The position numbers and the translations under genes were made by a program. Positions 36,970 through 47,496 of a stretch of DNA of 64,000 nt are shown here, piece after piece. The stretch's first letter is position 1; every line of letters begins with the position of its first letter. Location of the stretch: assembly GCA_009823395.1 (NCBI GenBank), contig CM020515.1, forward strand, positions 15,623,989-15,687,988, written 5' to 3'. A model generated the notes under the pieces. The model worked only from the letters and a program-made list of their open reading frames with translations. It did no database searches and was not told the origin of the DNA. Origin of the DNA: Thamnaconus septentrionalis (Eukaryota; Chordata; Actinopteri; Tetraodontiformes; Monacanthidae).

Positions 36970-37320
36970 AAAAACCATTTGCAGCACAAGTGAAAAATCA
37001 TGCACGCAGATTCACGTTTAACACAGGCGTCGCATGTGAGTAATCACCTTCCGCGTTCCTCGTAATTAATCAGCGTGCACTGGCGTGACACACAGTAATA
37101 AAAGAGCAACGCAAGTATGAAGATTACAAGCAAACACTTATCAGACTGGGATTTAATTTAGGAACCATTAATCACTGAGTGACGCGTTTCTGCAGGGGCT
37201 CCGGGAGCCAGATTCCAAGAGTGGCCTTTACCTCCCACCCGCCTGCCGGACAGCAAATATTTGTCATTAGAAGGACAATTAATGAACGCTGCCAGTTACA
37301 TGATACGCCGGCATGCCGCC

Positions 37321-37322
37321 TG

Positions 37323-37361
<39 letters not shown>

Positions 37362-37362
37362 A
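37321..37362. repeat. (GGCT)n tetranucleotide repeat
   Basis: Eight to nine GGCT units with an initial GACT variant. Confidence 0.93.
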
Positions 37363-39975
37363 CCGCCATGAGATCCAAATCTAGCTGTTCATTAGAGGCT
37401 TTGTTTTGGTTTCGCTCCCTGCAGTAATTACAAAAAAAAACGAAAAAAAAAAAAGACCGGACAAGCTTGCGCGGTGAATTATGGGATGGCTCTGGGGGCT
37501 TCCTGTTGCTGGTGTGTTATCACATGAAGCAGCGTGCAAAATAATGAGAGTCACAAAGGGCCTTAAAAACAAAACAAGATTCATATACTTTGAAAAAATT
37601 GGTTCAGAGCTTTTCTTGAGTACCACAAAGTCCAATAATACGCCTCCCCACCACACCAGAAAATTTGCTATGTACATTTTCTGGTGTGTCAACAATTGTT
37701 TTTGAATTGCTGACCAATCAGCATCTTCCAGGAGAAACAGGTGGTCGGTGGGCCGTGGTGGTTGAAACATAGGAGTTGAGTCCAACACAGTTTACTACAT
37801 ATTTTCTACCAATGACCCTTGACACAGAGTCGCATTGGGACAAATCCTGTTGGAAAGCAGAAATAACACTGCATGTTGATGTATGAAAGTTTCTGGAAAA
37901 CATCTTCTGGCTCTTTGGTTGGGGGGGCCCTGGTTATTCTGTGTTTAAATGGCTGCGTCACCCCTAAAACACACCCGAGGCCTTTACCTGTACAAGAAGC
38001 GTGAAGCTTTGAGAAACTAGTGACAGTTTCATCAGAACTGGAAAATGTTACTCTTCCATTTGAAAGAGCAACATGGAAATAAAGGCTGCTGCACGGCTAT
38101 GGCAAGAGTTTAGTCGAAGACGACGTTGTGTCACAGCTCACCACAAGCCGGGCGGACTTGAAAGATATTTTGTCCAGTCACTTTTCAATTTTTTAAAAGG
38201 TGACCAGTATAATTTATTGTTGCATTCAGGTCGGATGGACGTGTGAAACAAATACAGCGTATTAGTTGAACCTTGCTGATGTTACATTTTTATCCTTCAA
38301 CTGAATTGGGAAAAAAAAAGTATCCAAAACAGTTTAAAAGCAGACCGTCACAGACTCATGAACACATGTACTGAAATGCAATTTAAATAACTGGCAGGTC
38401 AGGATTCAAAAATCAGCTCTAGTTCTCTCCCTCCAGCAGGGTGCGCTCAACCAAACCATCCATCCCGACACATCCTGGAAAGCCAATAGCACGCAGCGAT
38501 GTGCTTCCCTGCCTCGCAAACCCATCAGCGGTGTGTATTATGGACCATGGAGGGCTGGTGTGTGTGTGCGGGGGGCTGCTCCTGTGTTGCGTGATTCCCA
38601 TAATGTCAGTGTCACAGCGCTTCCCAGCAAACACCGCCTTGCTTTTCTCTCGGCGTGACAGCAGCGGCGGGGCCCGCGACTCCGGCGGTGAGGCCGCTCC
38701 ATTATTAAAGTATCACTCACTTGGATTACAGCCGCGATGACGTCCGATCATTAATCACCGCCGACCGAGGCCCCCGCCGCCCCGAGAGTCCATTAAGTGT
38801 TAACAAAAGGCCGCCCGGGATACAGCCATCCTGCAGCCAATTGGCCGAGGTGAGCAACAGAGGTGAATAACAATTTGGCTCTGCCAGGATTAAGAATCTA
38901 TTTTTTTTTTTTCTCCAGCCTCCTAATTTAATTAAAGATAAATTGGCTTGAGAGGAGCAGCCGGGCGCGGCTTCTTGCAGAAGGTCTTTTCAACGTCGCG
39001 CCGCCGCTGGTTCGCACTGCGGAGCCGACCGGCCTTTGAAAATGTGGAAACTTCACAATGCCATAACCTTGAAGCCAAGAAGCAGCTGGTCGCCGTCCCG
39101 TCTGAAGGCTCAACCCCTCTCATCTTCACGACATTATTATTCACAGTTTTGGTCTGCGGAGGGAGAAGACTGACAATGAAGCGATTGGAGCCGAGCCCTG
39201 GGTTAAAGGGGTGGTTTCACCAAAACTAAAAAATCTCCTCTGAACACATTAACATACACAGCATTATTCTGAAATTAACCTGGTTGAAATTGGGGTCATT
39301 TCTAAGCAGCAACCTTTGTTCAAAACTTTTATAAAGTTTTCTTACTTCTTCTTCAACTGTTTTTTTTTTTATATTAGACATTTTGTGATTATTTCTCAGT
39401 ATTTTTCACCTCTGGTTGTTGTGAAAACAAACACTTGCTTATGTGGAAACACTGGAACTGGCGTCTCTTTGTGGGTCAAAGTTAGTCAATCAATCTATCA
39501 ACCTTTATTCATAAAATCAGATCCGCAGGCATCTTGACGAGCAGTGTAGACATCAGTTTTTTTGCGACAATCTTAAACTTTTCAGGCTGCTGCAGGCCAC
39601 ATTAAACAACGCCGCAGTCCAAATTTCGCCCGCAGGCCTCCAGTTTGCGTCATGTGTCGACTGAATGAAGATTCCTGGAGAGGGAAATTAAAAGTCCACA
39701 GACATTCAGATGAGGCTCGCGGCTCTTTCTGCCAATCCGGGGTAATTTTGCTGATACGTTTTCAGCTGACAGGTTGCTGACAAACATGTCAAATGTGTCT
39801 GTTTTTTCCTTCTTCTTCTTTTCTTGCAAAACTCTGGCATAATATATTGTGGGAGCTGACAACAAACGTTTAGTATTTCTCGAATTACGTTCGGTTCATG
39901 GTGATAACGCAGTCTGTTTCTTCCAGTGATTGGCAGGGTCGTATCTGGCTGCCAGACACCGATAAAGGACAGTTT

Positions 39976-40043
39976 TATATGTATATATATATATATATAT
40001 TTGTGTGTGTGCGTATATAGATGTATGTATGTATATATATTTA
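39976..40043. repeat. Compound AT/GT/ATGT microsatellite
   Basis: (AT)n passes into (GT)n, then GCGTATATAG and (ATGT)n, a compound array in the hs3st2 intron. Confidence 0.85.
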
Positions 40044-42944
40044 TAGGGACACATAGTGACAGTCAAGGATGTTTTCAAAAGAAAAGTCTCACTTCACACA
40101 ACTCAAGTTGTTTTATTCTAAACTAAGATTTTGTTTTATTCTGAAAGAAGGAAGGAAGGGCAGGAGGGAGGGAGGTAGGTAGGGAGGGACAGTAGCAAAG
40201 CTCAGGCAGGGTTTGATCCTGGGCGTGAAGGTAACGAGCCAACCACCACAGAGTGTTTTCCATCCGCAGTGACAACCTCCTCCTCTGCTCTTCCACGTTT
40301 GCTGTTTTTGAGATACGTCAATCATTTACTCATTTATCGCCTGTCCAACTGTTCTGGCAGAGGCAGGTCCCTGCCGGAGGGGTTTTGATGGAACCCTTGC
40401 TTTCCATCTCTCGGAAGACAATAAATCAAGTGAACGCCGCACACCAGGATTTGGTCCAGGACTTAATTAGGTGTTAAGACAACAGGGACACAACGGCAGG
40501 AGAAAACATACAGTAAATCACTTGTGACTTCACTGGCAGCAAACTGCTTGTGTTTACATGGTTGCACCAGTGTGGAGCTCAATTTGAACTGACTATCACT
40601 ATTTACCGTTTTGACACTTAGTTTTAATGCAGTGTATCGAGGTTTATTCCAAAATCTGGGAAGTGATAAACTTAAATATTACTGTAAACAGTTTTTTTAA
40701 TGAAGGTTAATGAATCCAGTCGGAACAGCCCAAAGTGACAAATCAGCATTTTATGTACATTTTACGTCTTCAGCCCAACTGTGATTGGCCACCTTCTATA
40801 AGCAAGTGGGGCCGCCAGATACTTAAGAAGCGAATATGAAACACCCCCGTGGAATTTGTCCTGCAAAAAAAATAATAAAAAATTAAATAAGAAAGGGAAA
40901 CCCAGTCATAAAAGAATGTCTCTACAGTGCCATTAGTGGATGAAACGCTCCGCGGGGAGCCTTTAAAGATACTGTCAAAAAAAACCAAGACATTTAGATA
41001 AGAGTCGGCAGCCATCTGTGAGGCCTCGTCAGCAGCGGCTAATGCCCCGGAGAACAATGGCAACAAGGTGACAGCAGGCAGATGTTTAACACGCTAACGA
41101 TCGGGGCGTCAACACGGGAGACGTGACATTTGCCGTCATCGCCGGAGCATCTGCCGCCTGTCACAAGCTCACTACCAGCTCGGTCATATAGCGCGTCGCG
41201 TCGCGGCGTAGCGTCGGCTCGCTGACTGATGGCGCTGCAGGGGAGGAAAAAATTAAATAAAGCACAATGGCTAATGGAAGCGTCAATGTTGCACAAGGTT
41301 GAGTGAATTATCCGCCGGCTGCTGAGGGGAAACGTGTGCTTTGCAGCATAGGAATGTTTAGTTTGGTTCCAACCAAAACTTGGTTGGTTCTAATTCCACA
41401 AGGTCTCCGACGTCGAGGCTGAAGGTTTTCCACAAGGATGCAGAATGCAGATTGAGGCCTTGTCAATCAGTATGTGTTTATTTCACTGGGTAGTGCTATT
41501 TCTTTTCAGAAAACACAGCTTTTCCATTTCAATTTGGCCTTTCGTCGACACACTGAGAGGCTCTTGAGTTCATCTGCTAGTACAAACAAGAATCTACAGA
41601 AGTTAGATTTTCCTTTTAAATTCTGTGTTGTAGTTGGACATGTTTCTTGCATGAGTTTGGCGGGCATGGCTCTCATCACTGTTGCGTTTTTAATGATAAA
41701 TAAACAGGATTGTGTCTACAAAGGACAAATTCAAATTCCTTCATGAAAGGAGTCAAATGTTTTCAATAAATAATCCGCACGCCAGAGCTGCACCAGACCA
41801 TAATTACCTCCTCGGCCCTACTCCTCCAATGGCAGGGCTCGGAGGCAGCGCCCCAGCGCTCCTGATTGGCTCCACGAGACGGGCTTGTTTTGTGGCCGGC
41901 GTTAAAACCGCAGCGCTGCGCCGAGCGGAAGGCAGCTCATTAATAATGCAGAGTGACGCCTCGCCACCGCTCGGCTGCCGCGGCGGTGCAGTTTTCTGCC
42001 TTAAATGAGAACCATCTAACTTTCTGTCCTCATCAACCTTTCTGATGATACTGTTTCCGCGGCTCCCTGCCTCCCGGAGCCAATTAATGTGGACCTGGAG
42101 AATATTTGTAGCCACCGCCGCTGCAGCAGCAGCCCCCCACACCTCTCCACCCCCACACACAGCCCCCTCCGCCACCCTCCCTCTGACCAACCGCTTCCGT
42201 CCCTACTCGGGGAGTCGACTGGAAGTGTTTCTGACTCTGGCGAAATCAATAGAGCCGAGATGCCCTTTTAAGTCCTGATGGTGTAGAGCGCCGCGTTTCT
42301 CGTTTGATCTCGGAGATTCTGCGGAGGACGGCGGCAGCGAGGAGAGTGGCGGGAGAGGGACGGGGAATTTGGTGGCGGTGAAATGTTTCATCAGGTCCTG
42401 GTGCGGCTGTGTAAATAACCACCAGCACCCCCCACCCCCTGCCCCTCCAAAATAAATAAATAAACAAAATAAAACAAATGAGGCCATGCATGTGCTCTGT
42501 TCAAGAGGCACCATAATGAACACAGCAATATTTTTTCCCCTCACGCCGTGGACCAAATGATCTGTCATAGGCATAATGTAACAGGACAGACTGTGCAGAA
42601 CAACGGGCCACTGCACTGGAACTGGCGTGAGCTAAATTGTTTGTGTGTTGTTTCCACCAGCCGAAGAGGTTTTAGCCGCCGGGAGGGGAAAAAAAAAAAA
42701 CGGACTGTTGGAAAAAATCCAGCTGAAAGGCATCGGGGGCTAAATTTGGGGATCTTAATCAAGTTGCAATGGAAATGAACTGAAACGGAGGAAATTAAAG
42801 GGCTGACATTGTGAAATAATATCAAACCTAGCAAATGTTTTCCAACAATAATCGCTGTCTCTAACTTGTTGTTGTTAAACGGTGGAATCCATCCTTAAAT
42901 TCTTCTGCTGGTTCCAATTTTTTGAGAATATTGTAAGACCGTTT

Positions 42945-43135
42945 TAAAACCGTCCACTTGTGATGTCACAAAGGGCATTAGTAGCCCCCCACCGCCATCA
43001 GCCAGGTGTCCGCTAATGTTTTTGTTAATTTCCAAACATTTATAAGCTGCAGACAGATCATCAGCACCTGCAGGAAGCTAAATCACAGCGGTTTTGTTGG
43101 TATGCTGTAAACAGAGTGCTAAATATTCTGTAGTC
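42945..43135 (-). repeat. Reverse-strand copy of the unclassified dispersed repeat
   Basis: On the - strand, ATTTAGCACTCTGTTTACAG then CATACC starts near 43125, and CCCTTTGTGACATCACAAGT follows about 150 bp later (42976-42957), then GGACGG. The landmark order matches the + strand copies elsewhere. Confidence 0.45.
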
Positions 43136-44118
43136 AGGAGTTCTAATTGGAGATTCAGTCACAAGAGGCTAAAACTCCACCCCCAACATAAAAAAGTCAT
43201 TCTAAACTCCCTTGTTTCACACGTCAAATCAAAAATAACTTCCCCTCTTAATTCCTCAACCACGTCACTGCAACAGTTCTGAAATGCTGCCCTATTTTTA
43301 GGTTTCTTTGATGCTCGGCTTTTTATCTGTATATTTCTTTTTTTTATTTCATGATCGCTAAGGCATTTGCGACTCATCGCCGCCGCAGCTGAAGGCGTGT
43401 AATTGTTCGCTCACCGTCGAACCAGAGACCCGCCTTCAAAAAGTGACTTTGACTGATTAATTACAGGGATAAGCAAAGGATTAATTGCTCCTATCTGTTG
43501 TTTTTGCCGTCTATTGTCAGGCCTCAAACGTAACATCCCGCCGACGGATGAAGTCGGTCTGAAAAAAAAAAGAAAAAAAACAAAAAGGAGAGGGAAAAAA
43601 AACAACAAAAGGCGCGCTGGCGGCGCATCGACAGACATGTTAACTCGCCGCGGACGCTAATGTGACAGTTAATCAAATGGAAGAGATACTTTGTGTGACG
43701 CGGCGCCGCCGACGGCGGTGACAGATAATCACTGAGGGCCGGTCGCTCGCACCGAGCGTCGCTCAGCCACTTGTCGAGCGGAATAACGCAACGGCTTTTC
43801 AGCCCTGAATTAAAGGCCCCTCTTTGTCGGCCGCCGCCGTTCCAAGCACTTATCAGGAATCTGGTGGCTGTCAGCCGGAGGGAAGGGTGCAATATCGCCC
43901 CTCCCCCCTCCACCCGCCATCCCCCACTCCTCTAATTTCCCACAAGTGGCATCATGCGGCTGCAGGGACGTCGTTGGTGCAGCCTCTCGGAGTAAAACAA
44001 CCAAAAAACAGCAACAATAGTGCTGATGAATAAAACAGCCGCCGTCGTGCTGCTGCTGCTGGGCTGCATTCAGAAGGAGGATTAACACGACTCGTCTCGT
44101 TTGATGATTTCTGGTCCA

Positions 44119-44127
44119 CTCTCTCTC

Positions 44128-44163
<36 letters not shown>
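44119..44163. repeat. (CT)n microsatellite
   Basis: A CT-rich tract ending in about sixteen perfect CT units. Confidence 0.93.
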
Positions 44164-44167
<4 letters not shown>

Positions 44168-44671
44168 AATGCAAACTCGTCCCACTACGCCGCGTTCAAG
44201 CGCCTTTGTCGTGCGGAGATGTTTGCCAAGGTGCTTAGCCGGTGCCTCTCGCAAAACATGCTGTCACAGTTACGGAGGCTACGCCTCGGCACGTCCCAAC
44301 ACAACCGACAAGCAGTAAAGAAAAAAGCCGACACACACAGGCACATATAAATATCTACTCCGCCAAGAGTGCTGTTCTTTGACTGAAGTGCTCTTTCGCT
44401 GCTCGCTGGCAATTAAATTACATACCAGCATGAAAGGAGGAATTCAATTATTGCTGCCCGAGCCACATTAGGTTTGAGATCCTGATAGTGATGGGCAAGT
44501 GTCGCGTTTAACGTCTGAATATTTATTTTCTTCTATCCCTGCTCTGAAATTAAATTAAAGCTCCTTTCATAAAGCTGTAACCTTTAGCTCATTAGTTTGG
44601 AGATGAAAAGATTGATTTTCTCTTCAGGAGGATGAAGCCCCTTTAGAGAAGACTGCATTGTGTGAATGTTC

Positions 44672-44696
44672 GTGTGTGTGTGTGTGTGTGTGTGTG
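44672..44696. repeat. (GT)n microsatellite
   Basis: Twelve GT units. CA in the hs3st2 pre-mRNA. Confidence 0.93.
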
Positions 44697-45666
44697 AGAT
44701 CTTGCCTTTCTGACAGCTTATGGCTGCTGAAGCGCTTCATGGCAAAAACAAGCAAACAACTCATTTGGCTTCAGTCGCGACTCTGCGAGAAATAGCAGAC
44801 AAATTCCACTTTGCGTGATCTTTTGATTCAGCAATTTATTTTGCTGGACTGTTTACAAGTCGTCACAAAGCGAACGTCTTGAGTGGCAGCAAAGAATGGA
44901 GGGAACCGGCCTCTGTAAGGCGTTGATGGACAGGAAGTCACATGTATAATGATGCGCCGCCTTCTGTGTTTTCGCCCTCCCGCGGTGCAGCCGAGCGCTG
45001 GTCGCTGTGTTCTCGCAGGCGCTGCTCTGTTCCTGCCGCGCTGGCGGCACCGTGGGAGGTGGGAAGCAGCACCAACACGAGTTGGACTCGGAGGAGTGAC
45101 ACAAATGACAGCGGCTCTGGGAGGAGGTGAGCCGGCTAGCTGGTGTGCGTTTGACATTTCATCTCTGAGGCTGAGTGGAGTCTTTGACTATCGGGTAAGT
45201 GGGAGGAGTTAAACACAGAGGAGAGGTGGTTGGTGGCGTGCGTGTGGATGTTCAAAACCCAGGGGTCATTTTTACTGACCTGTCACGACTCGTCGTCATT
45301 GTTAACTCATTCGCTGACCTGTCCGTGCTACCGCTAGCTAGCTAGCTAACTGACTAAGCCCGTTGTGTAAACAGCCCAGGTTAATTGCTTCAACTCAGCT
45401 CTCACTTCTTGTCACGCGTCTGAGCCTCGAACGAACAGATCGCAGTGGCCTACTGACAAATACGAACTGATTCCGTGGGGCGTGGGTGGAGCTTGTGCAT
45501 GCATATGTGAATAACTCGCTGAAAAAGCAATTATTTTCACTGAGTGACTCCTAAGTCACCACTCATCATTCGTTACTCGTACAGTAACAATTTCCCACTG
45601 GGGAAAAAAAAAAAAAAATACCCTCCTACTTTCACCTGTAAGGTCCCCGTAAGGTGAGGTGCTGAA

Positions 45667-45669
<3 letters not shown>

Positions 45670-45707
<38 letters not shown>
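45670..45707. repeat. (GT)n microsatellite
   Basis: Nineteen GT units. CA in the hs3st2 pre-mRNA, 0.8 kb into intron 1. Confidence 0.95.
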
Positions 45708-45709
<2 letters not shown>

Positions 45710-46108
45710 CTGTGTACCGATTCCTGTTCAAGCACAGCTTGTTTTCCAGTGGAAACCATTCTCAAGGGACACAAACAGAAGAATAGAGTGGGAATAAGTG
45801 GAAAAACCTTTTAGTCTTTCTTTTGGCAACATTTCCCCGCCTCTCAACAAGTTAGGCTTTGTACAATAAAAGGACTGATATCATATCAGTATCAGCATCT
45901 CAGACACTGGTGTTTGCACACTGAGGCACCGTGACGCTCTGTGAAATCTCGTAAGAACAACAACTTGCGCGTCCGGCCTGTTGGCAGCCGGATAAGAACC
46001 TGCAGACGGTGGAGCGTGAACTGATTCCACAACATCCGCCTGGTGGAGCGGAGACATGGAGCTGACGGTGAACATCTGCAGAGCTGAGGGGCATATATAC
46101 AGTATATA

Positions 46109-46176
46109 TTTTAGGCTTGCTGCTGAGATATGTGTGTGTGTGTGTGTGTGTGTGTGTATCAGCAGCAAGCTTAAAA
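46109..46176. repeat. Inverted repeat enclosing a (TG)n microsatellite
   Basis: The left arm 46109-46130 (TTTTAGGCTTGCTGCTGAGA then TA) and the right arm 46157-46176 (TATCAGCAGCAAGCTTAAAA) are reverse complements except for one mismatch and a 2-base bulge. About 13 TG units form the loop. On the hs3st2 transcript this would be a hairpin of about 20 bp with a CA-repeat loop, about 365 bases downstream of the exon 1 donor. Confidence 0.85.
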
Positions 46177-46540
46177 GTAGAATCCAACGCGTTATCTCAG
46201 TTGTGCTGTTTTTTTTTTCTTCTTGCCGCTCGGCTGCACTCATAGTCACATCTGCATGTCAGACAAGGTGCCCTGGTGCGGAAACACCGCAGCCACAAAT
46301 GGGGCTCCTAAATGAATCATGGCCAGCTGAGGAATTGTAAAATATTTATCAGATAGGCAGACAGAAAACTATCCTGGGACTCTGCAGCCGCTCTTTTAAG
46401 AAACTGCCTCTCAGTGCACAAGTCCCCGCCAGGCAGCAGGTGTGTGACTCGGTGAAAGTGATGAGCAGGAGAGAAAACACGCGTCTCTGAGGAAGCAAAC
46501 ACACGGAAAGTCACAAGCTGAACATGCACGTCCTTCTCAC

Positions 46541-47040
46541 CTGTACCAGTCGAGCCCTCGGTCGTAGTTCCTGTCGAAAAAGTGCGGCTCCGTGCCGAGA
46601 GCGCGCACATCTGGATGTATCCGGATGAACTCCAGCACCGCCCTGGTGCCGCCCTTCTTCACCCCGACTATCAGCGCGTTGGGCAGCTTCTTATTCCCGT
46701 ACTTCTGCGCCACGCTCATGTTCCGCAGCTTCATGTCGGCCCAGTGGCCGCCGGCCGAGGCTGACGACTCCCCGGCGGCTCTGCGCTGGGCGCCAGAGCC
46801 GTCCGCGGCCGCCCGGACCTCCAGCGAGGCGCAGCTGTCCGCCTTCCCCAGAAGTTTCTTCCCGCCCGCGTTCCGGCTACTCGGCGGGCACCTCTTCGCC
46901 TCCACGGCCTGGTTGCTCGTGACGCTGCCGCGACAGAAGAGGATGCTGTAGCACAAGTAGGTGCAGGACAGGGACACGGTGAACATGAAGGCGAGTCTGG
47001 CGCTGAATTTGTTGCCGGGCGCGTGGAACCTCTGTGCCAT
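46541..47040 (-). CDS. hs3st2: Heparan sulfate glucosamine 3-O-sulfotransferase 2, exon 1 (N-terminal half)
   Basis: This exon encodes residues 1-166 plus two bases of codon 167, ending in TGGTACAG before donor GTGAGA. The start at 47038-47040 gives [10 protein letters not shown]. It is followed by a signal-anchor membrane segment at about residues 16-36 ([20 protein letters not shown]), as in type II Golgi sulfotransferases. [10 protein letters not shown] is characteristic of HS3ST2. A variable Ser/Ala/Gly-rich stem (about 40-105) has a sequon at Asn107. The catalytic domain opens with [20 protein letters not shown], containing the 5'-phosphosulfate loop (Lys128-Arg133), then [10 protein letters not shown] with the presumed catalytic base Glu151. 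Full length is 372 residues, against 367 in human. The start has a good context (G at -3, G at +4), but upstream ATGs exist. Confidence 0.96.
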
Positions 47041-47460
47041 GTCTCCATGGATTCAGCGCGCCGCATGGTTTTCCATCGGAGTCCCTGCTCTACTCCTCCT
47101 CCTACTCCTCCTCTCTCCGGCTCCACACGCTGTAAAGTGAAGCGCACTCAGTCTCTCACTGGCATGTGCGCGTATAGGTGCGGCTCTTCTCCAAGGTATG
47201 TAGGCTGCGCGCAAGAGGCGTTGGGTTCGTCCGCGCGCAAAACGAACGAACTTGGGAGCACGATATGATGAGAAGTCTCCTCCTGCTCAGGCAGCCCGGC
47301 CTCCTTCCTTCTCCGCGGCTGCCAGAGGAGAAAAAGTCCAACGCGTCCTCAGCGTCCCCCAAAACTCTGACCGGTGTCATGCCGAGATCTGCACACGCCT
47401 GCCGAGATTTGCATGCGCATCGCGGGGGCGCGCACCGCTGTGACTATCGTTGAATGCGAT
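47041..47460 (-). promoter_or_regulatory. hs3st2: hs3st2 5' flank and 5' UTR, CpG-rich, with upstream ATGs
   Basis: Many CpG and GCGC motifs span about 46560-47440 over exon 1 and its flank, resembling a CpG-type promoter. No clear TATA box is seen. On the - strand, ATGs occur at 47076 (ends after 7 codons at TGA), 47066 and 47048. The last two share one frame, which is out of frame with the main start and runs across it to 46731. The transcription start is unknown, so it is unclear which ATGs are in the mRNA. Confidence 0.5.
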
Positions 47461-47466
47461 ATTGTT

Positions 47467-47496
47467 AAATGTCTTTTTTTTAAAAAAAAGACATTT
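47467..47496. repeat. Perfect 30-bp palindrome
   Basis: AAATGTC followed by eight T (47467-47481) is the exact reverse complement of eight A followed by GACATTT (47482-47496), with no spacer. It lies 427 bp upstream of the hs3st2 start codon. Confidence 0.95.

Noticed and set aside
41369..41387. Small hairpin CCAACCAA-AAC-TTGGTTGG
   Set aside because: An 8-bp stem is expected by chance several times in 64 kb, and nothing around it suggests a function.
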